DNA of 64,000 nt from Malus domestica (lineage: Eukaryota; Streptophyta; Magnoliopsida; Rosales; Rosaceae). The DNA is taken from positions 27,581,501 to 27,645,500 of the forward strand of contig NC_091661.1 of NCBI RefSeq assembly GCF_042453785.1, in the 5' to 3' direction. Under the pieces are notes generated by a model. It was not told the origin of the DNA, did no database searches, and worked only from the letters and a program-made list of their open reading frames with translations. Within the stretch, counting starts at the first letter, position 1; each line of letters opens with the position of its first letter. Shown here piece after piece: positions 48,640 through 59,477 of the stretch. The translations under genes and the position numbers were made by a program.

Positions 48640-48860
48640 TTTTGTCCAAGATTCCAAGAGTCCGACTGAAGGTAGAGAACCAAAAACCTTCAGTGGATTT
48701 CTGGTCTACGCTACGCTATCTCAATCTCAATAGTTACAGTCTGAAGGTAGAGAACCTTCAGTGGGTTTCTGACCGGTTGCAAGTTACAAACACGCTCCCT
48801 TCTCTGCCAGAGTTAATTATGTCTGATTGTCAACTTGATCCAAGTGGGGTCTTAATATAA
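48640..48860 (+). pseudogene. Fragment of an HcrVf-like LRR receptor-like protein gene
   Basis: The segment encodes LRYLNLNSYSLKVENLQWVS and then RLQVTNTLPSLPELIMSDCQ. This corresponds to LRYLNLS..LKVENLQWISG and DWLQVTNMLPSL in the RLP at 50.7-50.9 kb, with rearrangement and an internal partial duplication of the KVEN..PSV segment. It is a relic of another member of the same cluster. Confidence 0.8.
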
Positions 48861-49572
48861 AGCAGAATGAATAAAGGGGGGTTTTAATAAAATGGAATGA
48901 TAAAGTGAAGTGAATGCATTTTGATCTCATGCATGATGAAATCGTGCATTTTCTCCACTATGAATTAAATACTTGTTATTGGATTCAAATTTCAGTTTGT
49001 TGTATGCTATTTCATGAATACAAGTTGTGGCGTCAACGCGGTTTAATTAATTAATAGTCAAGCAAGTCTCAAATGGTCTAATATTATCTCCAATTGGGTC
49101 AAACTTATGCACTTAGTGGTGTTAGTCTACTGGAGGATGGTCATTCATTATAATTGGACTCGCTCTTTTTTTTTTCCTTTTCTGTATTCCCACTTTTGTT
49201 ATCAAATTATTCCACATGTAAATAGTTTTGAATTCAGAGTTTAGTCTTTCAATTTCAAGCTGGCATATGATCTTTGAATAGTTCAAGCATTTTTGTTATC
49301 ATTCTAATTTTCTGAAGGTAGATAGAGAAATTGCATGTAAATCGAACAATGTTTCATAATCTTTTGCATGTTGGTACTATTGTTGATCCAAAGCCACAAG
49401 AACTTTGTTGGTCTAATCTTTTTTGCATGTAAATAGAAGTCTGATCTTTTGTGTGTATACAAGCAACAGTATCATTTAAACGCTTTAAAAACCCTCAGCG
49501 TCGTGTGGGCAATTTTTGCTTGTTATAATCAAATATATGAAATTGAAATGTTGTACGAGGTTACAATTGGAG
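48861..49572. other. Gene-free spacer
   Basis: No gene seen. The start may include relic flanking sequence of the RLP fragment (aagtggggtcttaa recurs at 49938). Confidence 0.4.
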
Positions 49573-49735
49573 AGATTTTTCAGTGTGATTGGAATACGGA
49601 ATTGTACACCACGTGTCACTATACAAATAGTAGAATATATTTGTTAAAAAATTAATAATTTAAAAAATAAAATTTTCACCACTTATATAAAAACATGTGG
49701 TGTACCACTCGTATTTCGATCACAATGAAAAATTT
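49573..49735. mobile_element. Foldback MITE-like element
   Basis: Ends are inverted repeats. The left side contains gtgtgattggaatacgg and tgtacaccacgtg; the right side reads catgtggtgtaccac and gtatttcgatcacaatg. The arms pair over about 40 bases and the short interior is A/T only. It is typical of small non-autonomous DNA elements. Confidence 0.65.
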
Positions 49736-50125
49736 GTCGTTACAATTGTACCAAAATTTAAAGAAGTAAATTGTAATTTACCCTTCTTACTTTCACTTGC
49801 ACATTTACTTGTTTGACGCCCGGCTTAGTTGGGAGTATTATATCCCAGTAAAAATATCACATCCATAAAAATAAAAAATAAAAATTTCATCTATATTAAT
49901 ACAATGTATTTGAAGGACCGACGATTCCCAATTCCAAGTGGGGTCTTAAATTAAACTAGCTAGTCCTAAATAGCCGCTTAGTTTATTCCATCTTATCATC
50001 TATGAAACTTTTGTCCAAGATTCGAAGAGTCCGTCCGACGACTGTTACTCTCATTGATGTGCACCGATTTTGAAAATGCGGTCTCATGCCGTAGAGGATG
50101 GTTTAGAAAAGGTGAGGCTCCCTAG

Positions 50126-50136
50126 TATAATATATA
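50126..50136 (+). promoter_or_regulatory. Putative TATA box of the RLP gene
   Basis: The sequence tataatatata lies about 64 bases before the ATG at 50200, a plausible TATA position for a short leader. Confidence 0.5.
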
Positions 50137-50199
50137 GGTAGCTCTACTCTGGATTGTTCATTGCTCATACACATCACCTGCTTCATACACTTGAACTTT

Positions 50200-52572
50200 A
50201 TGGAGAGAACCATGAGAGTTGTTTTACTACTAATCAGGTTTCTAGCCATTGCAACCAGTACTTTCAGTATTGGTTTATGCAATGGAAATCCAGGTTGGCC
50301 TCCACTTTGCAAAGAGAGCGAAAGACGAGCACTTCTGATGTTCAAGCAAGATCTCAAGGACCCTGCCAATCAGCTTGCATCGTGGGTTGCAGAAGAAGGT
50401 TCAGACTGTTGTAGTTGGACAAGAGTAGTCTGTGATCACATGACCGGCCACATCCAGGAGCTGCACCTTAATAATACCAACCCTTATTGGGATTTCGACT
50501 CTTCCTTCGGTGGTAAGATAAATCCTTCTTTGCTCAGTTTAAAGCATCTCAACTTCTTGGACTTGAGTAACAATAATTTCAGTGGAACACAAATTCCTAG
50601 TTTCTTTGGTTCTATGACAAGTTTAACACACCTTAATCTTGCGTACTCATTGTTTGATGGAGTAATTCCTCATAAACTGGGAAATCTCTCCAGTCTGCGC
50701 CATCTCAATCTCAGTTTAAACGATCTGAAGGTTGAAAACCTTCAGTGGATTTCTGGTCTTTCTCTGCTGAAACACTTAGACTTGAGTTATGTAAATCTTA
50801 GCAAAGCATCTGACTGGTTGCAAGTTACAAACATGCTCCCTTCTTTGGTAGAGTTAGACATGTCCTATTGTCATCTTCATCAAATCCCCCCTCTACCCAC
50901 CCCAAATTTTACTTCCCTGGTCGTCCTTGATCTTTCTAGAAACATTTTTAATTCTTTGATGCCGAGGTGGGTTTTCAGTCTTAAAAATCTAGTTTCTATT
51001 CATCTTAGTGCTTGTGGTTTCCAAGGTCCAATTCCTAGCATTTCACAGAATATCACATCTTTGAGGGAAATTGATTTGTCATCCAATTATATTAGTCTTG
51101 ATCCGATTCCCAAATGGCTGTTTAACCAAAAAGATCTTGCATTGAGTCTAGAATCCAATGAACTTACAGGACAACTTCCAAGCATCATTCAGAATATGAC
51201 TGGTCTTAAAGTTCTTGATCTCGGATGGAACGACTTCAATTCTACCATACCTGAATGGTTGTATAGCTTGAACAATCTCGAGTCTTTACTTCTTTCTTAC
51301 AATGCCTTGCGTGGTGAAATATCGAGTTCCATTGGAAACATGACATCTCTTGTCAATCTTCACTTGGATGGTAATCAGTTGGAAGGGAAAATCCCAAATT
51401 CCTTGGGACATCTTTGTAAGTTGAAAGTTCTTGATCTGTCAGAGAACCATTTCACGGTTCGAAGACCATCCGAAATCTTCGAAAGTTTGTCCAAATGTGG
51501 TCCAGATGGAATAAAGTCATTGTCATTGAGGTATACTAATATATCAGGTCCCATTCCAATGTCACTAGGAAATCTGTCAAGCTTAGAAAAATTGTACATA
51601 TCTGGAAATCATTTTAATGGAACTTTCACAGAAGTTATTGGTCAACTCAAAATGCTAATGGATTTGGAAATATCTTATAATTCGTTAGAAGGTGCAGTGT
51701 CGGAAGTGTCTTTTAGCAACCTTACAAAGTTGAAGCATTTCATTGCAAAAGGAAACTCATTTACTCTGAAAACCAGTCGAGATTGGGTTCCTCCTTTTCA
51801 ACTTGAAATTTTGCAGCTGGATTCCTGGCATTTGGGGCCTGAATGGCCAATGTGGTTGCGGACACAAACGCAATTAAAAGAACTAAGCTTGTCTGGTACA
51901 GGAATTTCAAGTACTATTCCTACTTGGTTTTGGAACTTAACTTTCCATGTACAGTATCTGAATCTCTCTCGCAATCAATTGTATGGGCAGATTCAAAATA
52001 TAGTTGCTGGTCCTCTTTCAACAGTTGATCTTGGTTCTAACCAATTCACTGGTGCATTGCCTATTGTTCCCACCTCAATAATGTGGCTAGATCTTTCCAA
52101 TTCATCATTTTCTGGATCTGTTTTCCAGTTCTTCTGTGATAGGCCGGATGAACCAAAGCAACTCTATATTCTTCGTCTCGGGAACAATTTTCTCACTGGA
52201 AAAGTACCCGATTGTTGGATGAGTTGGCAATACTTGGTATTCCTAAATTTAGAAAACAACAACCTAACTGGGAATGTCCCAATGTCCATGGGATACTTGC
52301 AACACTTGGCATCGCTGCACTTGCGCAATAATCACCTGTACGGAGAATTGCCACATTCCCTGCAGAACTGTACCTCGTTGTCAGTTGTTGACCTTAGTGA
52401 AAATGGGTTTTCCGGAAGCATACCAATATGGATAGGGGAAAGCCTTTCAGGGTTGAATGTTCTTAACCTTCGTTCAAATAAGTTTGAAGGAGATATTCCT
52501 CATGAAGTTTGTTATTTGAAAAGTCTCCAGATATTGGACCTTGCACATAACAAACTCTCAGGAATGATACCA
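50200..52572 (+). pseudogene. HcrVf-like LRR receptor-like protein, N-terminal part (gene interrupted)
   Basis: The ATG at 50200 starts MERTMRVVLLLIRFLAIA, a signal peptide. It is followed by the LRRNT cap (LCKESERRALLMFKQDLKDP, with the paired-Cys SDCCSW). About 27-28 extracellular leucine-rich repeats of the plant type (LxxLxLSxNxLxGxIP) and many N-glycosylation sites follow. There is no intron and no stop for about 790 codons. The frame then runs at SGMIPR into LINE sequence and stops at 52585-52587. Without the C-terminal part the product would lack its membrane anchor. The family (Malus HcrVf, related to tomato Cf/EIX receptors) senses pathogen molecules at the cell surface and signals through SOBIR1-type kinases. 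A secreted truncated receptor is conceivable but unproven. Confidence 0.9.
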
Positions 52573-52757
52573 AGACGCTCCGATTAGAAGATGCGACTAT
52601 GGGACAGAGGTTCAGGGCCGAAGGGGTAGAGGAAGACCTAGGAAAACTTTGGAAGAGACTCTAAGAAAAGACTTAGAGTACTTGGATCTAACGAAGGACA
52701 TGACACATGATCGAGCACAATGACGTTCTAAGATTCATATAGCCGATCCCACTCAGT
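52573..52757 (+). mobile_element. RTE-type LINE 3' fragment, left of the insertion
   Basis: Matches 57582-57760 closely (gacgctccg to gccgatcccact) and therefore is the C-terminal end of an RTE-clade ORF. It lacks the TTG tail and joins directly to a different element at about 52758. The junction with the RLP gene lies within ccaagacgctcc. Confidence 0.85.
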
Positions 52758-53033
52758 GACTTGGATTTTCCAAGTCTCCAACCGAGAAGTTTTCCTCACT
52801 CGGAAAATTAAGGGAACACTACCCCAACCTACATGCTCCACTCAGAAAGCTTCAACATACAAGCTTCAACATACAAGCTTCAACAAAAGAAAATTCAAAG
52901 AACTTAGCGAAGAAGGCTTTGGTGTATCTAACACAATACGTTGAAATGAAGGAAAGCTTATTTATTGATATCCCCGATAAGCTACAAATATGTACATATA
53001 CACGAGTCAAAATAAACACACAAGAGGGAGCCT

Positions 53034-53714
53034 TCACAAAGGTTGCTTAGGAGAAGTCTCAGCAGTCGGTAGAGCCCCAGAAAGAGAAGGCACCGGAGGG
53101 GGATCATTTGGAGCCTCAGTACTGGACAGAACCCTAGAAGGAGGAGGCATCAGAGGTTGATCATTTGGAGCTTCATTACGCGGTACAGCCCCAGAAGACG
53201 AAGGCAATAAATGCCTTTGGAACAAACCCACAAATCTCTGATGATCAAGTAAAACCTGACCATCAGTTTCCTTCATCTGGTTAAGCTTCCTCTTCATGTT
53301 TGTAGCATAGTCATGTGCGAGCCGGTGCAACTGTTTATTCTCATGCTTGAGCCCTCTAATCTCTTGTTTGAGACTCATCACTTCAGCCGCCAATGATTCA
53401 ACTTGGCGGGTTCGAGCAAATAGGCGTTGGGCCATATTAGACACAGAACTTGCACACTGAACACTGAGAGCCAGCGAATCCTTAACAGCTAACTCATCAG
53501 ACCGTTTGGAAAGTAGTCTGTTATCTTTGGGAGTGAGAAGGTTCCTGGCCACCACCGCAGCGGTCATATCATTCTTCATCACGGAATCCCCAACGGTAAG
53601 AGGACCAGTAGGGGAGACGAAGGATGGGCGCCATATGTTGTCTGGAGAAGGCGGGACTGCCTCTTCAACAAGGTTCAAGTCAAAACGACGGTCGGAGGGG
53701 CCAGACATTTTCAA
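53034..53714 (-). CDS. Unknown 226-aa protein encoded in the non-autonomous element
   Basis: An uninterrupted frame of 226 codons. It starts MKMSGPSDRRFDLNLVEEAV, and a second in-frame ATG two codons in gives MSGPSDRR. A hydrophilic N-terminus is followed by a helical segment with heptad-like spacing at about residues 105-150 (VESLAAEVMSLKQEIRGLKH, ENKQLHRL), probably a coiled coil. The C-terminus is rich in Pro and Ser with an imperfect repeat (EAPNDQPLMPPPSRVLSS, EAPNDPPPVPSLSGALPT). There is no membrane segment and no known catalytic motif. I recall similar frames in unannotated Rosaceae repeats but no described function; a Gag-like or element-encoded structural role is only a guess. Confidence 0.5.
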   Translation of the reverse strand: MKMSGPSDRRFDLNLVEEAVPPSPDNIWRPSFVSPTGPLTVGDSVMKNDMTAAVVARNLLTPKDNRLLSKRSDELAVKDSLALSVQCASSVSNMAQRLFARTRQVESLAAEVMSLKQEIRGLKHENKQLHRLAHDYATNMKRKLNQMKETDGQVLLDHQRFVGLFQRHLLPSSSGAVPRNEAPNDQPLMPPPSRVLSSTEAPNDPPPVPSLSGALPTAETSPKQPL

Positions 53715-53849
53715 AGGTGTTGAAGAGAGAAGAGGTCGGACAAATCAAGATCTTAGAAGTGCAAGAATGAAGCTTCTACTGGTGGAGATTCAAGTGTGCT
53801 TTGGAACTTAATGCCAGCCCCTATAAAAATCTGCACTCGACGGAGCTTC

Positions 53850-55800
53850 AGAAATCGAAGAGGCGCCTGCTCAGAAATCGAAGAGGCGTTTGCTTTCTCA
53901 AAAGCTGGGCTGCTTAGAGATCACGAGGGTTGATCTCAGAAATCGAAGAGGCGTTTGCTTTCTCAAAAGTTGGGCTGCTCAAAGACCTCGAAGGCTGATC
54001 TAAAAAATCGAAGAGGCGCTCGCTTTCTCAAAAGCTGGGCTCCCCAGAGACCACGAGGGCCGATCTCAGAAATCGAAGAGGCACCTACTTTTCCAGCCTT
54101 GTCAGCACCTGTCACACGCACACTCAGCTTTGCGAAAATTATGGGCATTCTGTCGAAGACTTCTGGGGAAGTAGAAAACACATGAATCTTACTGTTCAAT
54201 CACCCACTTCCCACACGCAACAATAGCTCATGGGTACCACAGATAACTTTGCCAAAGTTCTCTGCCAAAGTTGAGCACGTGAAGCTTGCAGCTCCTACTA
54301 CATCGCTCCCATAAATTTTGAAGGTCTAGCTACCATATTATTACCCACAAGGGTAAAGGAACAGTACCACTGCTGGATAATTGGAAAGTCCTTGTGTGTC
54401 AACCTCTGTGCTTCGTGGCAAGGTAGACTAGCAAACATGCCCAACCTTTACTCACATTCGAGAAAACACTCCCAATAAGATTGCTTGCTCCAAAATCGAA
54501 GAGGCACCGTCCTCCGAATCTCGAGAGCCAGACTCTCAACATGACTACTTTCTTAAAAATCGAAGAGAGGGTAAAGGAACAGTACCATTGCTGGATAATT
54601 GGAAAGTCCCTGTGTGTCAACCTCTGTGCTTCATGGCAAGGTAGACTAGCAAACATGCCCAACCTTTACTCACATTCGAGAAAACACTCCCAACAAGATT
54701 GCTTGCTCCAAAATCGAAGAGGCACCGCCCTCCGAATCTCGAGAGCCAGACTCCCAACATGATTACTTTCTCAAAAATCGAAGAGACACTGCTCCCCGAA
54801 TCTTCGAGAGCCAGACCCCCAGCATGATTGCTTTCTCAAAAATCGATGAGGCATCGTTCTCCGAATCAATCGAAGAGGCGCTCGCTTTCTCAAAAGCTGG
54901 GCTGCTCAGAGACCACGAGGGCCGATCTCAGAAATCGAAGAGGCACCTACTTTTCTAGCCTTGTCAGCACCTGTCACACGCACACTCAGCTTTGCAGAAA
55001 TTATGGGCATTCTGTCGAAGACTTCTGGTGAAGTAGAAAGCACATGAATCTTACTGTTCAATCACCCACTTCCCACACGCAACAATAGCTCATGGGTACC
55101 ACAGATAACTTTGCCAAAGTTCTCTGCCAAAGTTGAGCACGTGAAACTTGCAGCTCCCACTACATCGCTCTGACCAAGAAAGGTAAAAGAATAACAAAGA
55201 AACAGCACTAACAAAGTTTAGACACATAAATTTTGAAGTTCTAGCTACCATATTATTACCCACAAGGGTAAAGGAACAATACCACTGCTGGATAATTGGA
55301 AAGTCCCTGTTTGTCAACCTCTGTGCTTCGTGGCAAGGTAGACTAGCAAACATGCCCAACCTTTACTCACATTCGAGAAAACACTCCCAACAAGATTGCT
55401 TGCTCCAAAATCGAAGAGACACCGTCCTCCGAACCTCGAGAGCCAGACTCCCAACATGACTACTTTCTCAAAATCGAAGAGAGGGTAAAGGAACAGTACC
55501 ATTGCTGGATAATTGGAAAGTCCCTGTGTGTCAACCTTTGTGCTTCGTGGCAAGGTAGACTAACAAACATGCCCAACCTTTACTCACATTCGAGACAACA
55601 CTCCCAACAAGATTGCTTGCTCCAAAATCGAAGAGGCACCGCCCTCCGAATCTCGAGAGCCAGACTCCCAACATGATTACTTTCTCAAAAATCGAAGAGA
55701 CACTGCTCTCCGAATCTCGAGAGCCAGACCCCCAGCATGATTGCTTTCTCAAAAATCGAAGAGGCATCGTTCTCCGAATCTCGAGAGCCAGATACCACAG
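53850..55800. repeat. Complex tandem repeat array inside the insertion
   Basis: The core aatcgaagaggc (with variants agagac and agagag) recurs about 15 times, often followed by gctttctcaaaagctgggct. Larger units are superimposed. A segment starting gggtaaaggaaca occurs at about 54352, 54568, 55266 and 55484. A segment starting cgatctcagaaatcg (54061) recurs at 54923 with about 230 bases of matching sequence. The array therefore grew by nested duplication. Confidence 0.9.
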
Positions 55801-57165
55801 ACCACTTTTTCAAAGTGCTCTGACAGAGTTAAAACATGTGAAACTGGCAGCTCCCACTACCGTACTATGACCAAGCAGGGTAAAGGAATAGCATTACTAC
55901 TTGTTAGGGAGACTCCTATATATGTCGACCTCCATCCCCAACAGACAGGCAGACCTGCAAAAATGCTCAACCCTTCATCATATCTGAGAGGGCACTCCCA
56001 ACGAAGCCTTTCGAAATATTCAGCTTTCTTTCCCCCCGATATTACCTCCGCAAACAAGCTATACTAGAGCAAGAATATCTCATATCATCAGGGTTAAAAG
56101 CAAGAGTATCCCATATCATGCTTTTTCCCTGTCTTTTCCTTTGGCCTTGTTTTTACCTGCAAGACAAGGAGAAAGAGAGCAATCAGTCAGCACTTGGAAT
56201 CAAGCTTCCAGCCAGGAACTGACTGCCTGGAACCCCTTACCTGATTACTTACCTGGCATTGCTCTCGAGTACTCATCTTCAACATCTTATGTTTCCAGGG
56301 AAGATTCCGCATCTGCTTGAGGAACAGATAGGGCAAGTGCGAAGGATACAAGGAAGCATGTGGAGACAAGCGTAACAGCACACGTGCCGATACATCCATT
56401 ACTCTGTCAAAAGCAAAAGTATCTCATATCAGCAGGGTGGAACGTACTCTAGATTTGATGGACTTGTTTTGACCCTCAAATTCTTCAGTCGGCCTTATAC
56501 TCTGGAGGAAACCAGAAAACCCTCCAGCTCAGTTCAAGAATAAGCCTGTGGAAAGTTACTTCTTCAAAAGCAAAAGTATCTCATATCATCTCTTCTCATT
56601 TTTCTTCTCTTTATCCTTCATGCTGCTGCAAGATGGGGAGAAGGTGAACAATTAGTCGGAGCTCTGATTGCTTACCTTGTCTGTCACCTCTTTCAGCAGA
56701 CCCCCTAGCTCGGCGACTTGGGGGACTCTTACTACATGGTTTGTATCGCGCTTGACCAAGCCTGAAACTACAAGTAAGCTTCAAGTGAAATTGATACATT
56801 ACCTTGTGCATCTCCACCAGTTAAAGATACCACCCCTGGATGGAGGAAGAGTACTTCCAGAGAAGATGCCACATCTACCTATGAGACAGATAAGGCAAGT
56901 CAAGACGACACCACACTCCGATACTTAGAAGTTTCGTGATTACGAGATCATTCTCCCACAATATTTCCTAATGTCATTTGTACTAAATCATTCACTTGTA
57001 CTCACTAAAGGAGAGCTTGAACCTATGTACTTGTGTAAACCCTTCACAATTAATGAGAACTCTTCTATTCCGTGGACGTAGCCAATCTGGGTGAACCACG
57101 TACATCTTGTGTTTGCTTTCCTATCTCTATCCATTTATATACTTATCCACACTAATGACCGGAGC

Positions 57166-57803
57166 AATCTAGCGAAGATCATAAAAAGCGACCGTTTTCG
57201 CTACCTAGGATCTATCTTGCAAGAGAACGGAGAATTAGATGGAGATCTCAACCATAGAATACGAGCTGGATGGATGAAGTGTAAGAATGCATCCGGCGTG
57301 TTGTGTGACCGTCGTAGGCCACTGAAGCTCAAGGGAAAATTTTATAGGACGGCAATAAGGCCAGCAATGTTGTATGACACAGAATGTTGGGCGGTGAAGC
57401 ATCAACACGTACACAAAATGGGTGTAGCGGAGATGAGGATGCTTCGTGGGATGTGTGGGCACACGAGAAAGGATAAGATTGGGAATGAGGATATCCGAGG
57501 TAAAGTAGGAGTAGCCGAAATTGTAGGAAAGATGAGAGAAAATCGGCTCCGGTGATTTGGACATGTGCAAAGAAGGCCGAATGACGCTCCGGTTCGAAGA
57601 TGTGACTACGGGACAGAGGTTCAGGGCCGAAGGGGTAGAGGAAGACCTAGGAAAACTTTGGAAGAGACTCTAAGAAAAGACTTAGAGTACTTGGATCTAA
57701 CGGAGGACATGACACAAAACCGAGCGCAATGGCGTTCTAGGATTCATATAGCCGACCCCACTTAGTGGGAAAAGGCTTTGTTGTTGTTGTTGTTGTTGTT
57801 GTT
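57166..57803 (+). mobile_element. RTE-type LINE 3' part, right of the insertion
   Basis: The plus strand encodes the end of an RTE-clade polyprotein: FRYLGSILQENGELDGDLNH, GVLCDRRRPLKLKGKFYRTA, MLYDTECWAVKHQHVHKMGV and RGRGRPRKTLEETLRKDLEY, ending IADPT. The conserved Trp of LRWFGHV is a TGA stop (57553-57555), so the copy is dead. It is 5'-truncated and ends in a (TTG)n tail at 57777-57803, as RTE elements do. The RLP sequence resumes immediately after the tail. Confidence 0.88.
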
Positions 57804-58475
57804 GGTCTTTCGGGTACAAGTACACACATGTCTGAACTTTCAGATAATGCAATCTTGGTAACGAAAGGGATAGAAATGGAATATAGCAAGATTCTGGGAT
57901 TCGTAAAAGGCATGGATCTTTCATGCAACTTTATGTATGGAGAGATCCCTGAAGAACTTACTGGCCTCCTCGCATTGCAGTCACTCAATTTATCGAATAA
58001 TCGCTTCACCGGAAGAATTCCTTCAAAGATTGGTAATATGGCAGGGTTAGAATCTCTCGATTTTTCCATGAACCAACTTGATGGTGAAATTCCTCCAAGC
58101 ATGACGAATTTGACATTTCTGAGTCACTTAAACTTGGCCTACAACAATTTGACGGGACGAATTCCAGAAAGCACTCAACTGCAAAGCCTTGATCAGTCGA
58201 GCTTCTTCGGCAACGAACTATGCGGAGCTCCACTCAACAAGAATTGCCGCGCGAATGGGGTGATACCGCCACCAACAGTTGAGCAAGATGGAGGAGGAGG
58301 ATACTGTTTACTCAAAGACGAGTGGTTCTACGTGAGCTTGGGAGTTGGATTCTTCACGGGGTTTTGGATGGTGCTTGGTTCTTTGCTGGTAAACATGCCA
58401 TGGAGCATTCTTCTTTCACAGTTGCTGAATAGGATAGTGCTTAAAATGTATCATGTAATTGTTGAATATGTTTAG
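57804..58475 (+). pseudogene. HcrVf-like receptor-like protein, C-terminal part
   Basis: The frame continues the receptor: the island region (NAILVTKGIEMEYSKILGFV) and last repeats (GMDLSCNFMYGEIPEELTGL), the membrane-proximal motif FFGNELCGAPLNKNC, a transmembrane helix (VSLGVGFFTGFWMVLGSLLV) and a short cytoplasmic tail ending YHVIVEYV and stop. Compared with HcrVf proteins as I remember them, about 25 codons between SGMIPR and this part are missing, so excision of the transposons would not restore the original gene. There is no start codon of its own with a signal peptide. Confidence 0.88.
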
Positions 58476-58740
58476 CTTTGTTTTGTACTTTGAGTAAGTT
58501 TGTTGGCATATTCCTTGCTGTGATGAATATGCCAGTATGGTTGTGTTGTATGATTTTGAAAATACAGGTTTGGCTTTAGAGGAGTTAGGTTTCATGTGCC
58601 CCCTCCCTTGTATCGTTTTTGTTTTCGTTTCTAGAGGGGTAAGGTTTATGTCTCCTCCTGACTAAGTGTAATTTTCTTTTTCGTTATCAATAAAATATCT
58701 CTCATACCGTCGATGTTTTCTTAAAAAATTAAAAAAAAAA
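58476..58740 (+). terminator. RLP 3' UTR with polyadenylation signal
   Basis: AATAAA at 58689-58694, about 215 bases after the stop codon and preceded by T-rich sequence. This is a suitable plant near-upstream element. Confidence 0.55.
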
Positions 58741-59477
58741 ATATCCCATATAAAATTAAAAGACTTGTTTTTTTAACAAGTAACTGTTCGTTCAGCAGAA
58801 GTAAATTGAATGACATGAAAATTATGGTTTAGAGATTAGTTACCTATTAATTAAGTTTAGTAAACTCATATTATTCATATTATTTCGTGGTTGTATTTTT
58901 AATTATTTTTCATTTACAATTTTACCCCTCGATCTTTCTTTTGTTCTCTCTCTCTTCTTCGTACTAATTCACGTGACACATCTCTCTCTTCTACGAGGAA
59001 ACCCAATTGTTATGCAGCTTTGAAATGCTCGTGAAGCAAGCAAATTGGTGACGACGGAGTTAGCATGTTCCTATGTTATTTAGAGGCATTCTCTGTCATA
59101 AAACATTCGTATTGATGCCAATATACGCAAAGTTTACAGACTTGAAACTGGATATATTATGAAGCAACTTTGTTCCTAGAATAAATAAAATCGACTCGAC
59201 ATATATCGATCTTTAGTTGCTTGACATCCTAAGCTTAAGGGTTAAGAACAGGGGTCTGTTTAAATCTCTGAAAAGAAACAAGGGCATATATTGCATGTAC
59301 AAAAGACCCAGAAACAAAGTCTTACGACAAGAAAGAAGAAAAAAGAAATTCCAGAAGTATAGGGACGGTCCCTCGTCTCTGCATGTGGATGAATGCATCA
59401 TGCATGCTACAATGACGGTGAAGGAAGGATAGAAAGTTTCGAAGAATCTGACTCCAGTACTCTACGAGTCTCTAGCA
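58741..59477. other. Gene-free spacer
   Basis: AT-rich, including a CT-rich stretch near 58940-58990. No coding exon was recognised. The last part is the downstream flank of the CIP7-like fragment. Confidence 0.5.

Larger units (their letters stand above)
52758..57165 (-). mobile_element. Large non-autonomous retroelement-like insertion
   Basis: About 4.4 kb with no reverse transcriptase, integrase or transposase. It holds one long minus-strand frame (53034-53714), an array of short repeats built on aatcgaagaggc (53.85-55.8 kb), and at the right a region (atgagaactcttctattcc, gtggacgtagccaatc) that resembles LTR ends of plant retrotransposons. I could not define LTR pairs or a target duplication, so its class (LARD-like) is an inference. 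Confidence 0.6.

Noticed and set aside
53850-55800. CRISPR-like regularly spaced repeats.
   Set aside because: Spacers are themselves repeated and unequal in length, and the DNA is plant nuclear; this is a transposon-internal tandem array.
52573-57803. The 5.2-kb gap in the RLP gene could be an intron.
   Set aside because: The junctions are LINE sequence without GT/AG borders, a stop occurs right after the left junction, and about 25 family-conserved codons are missing.
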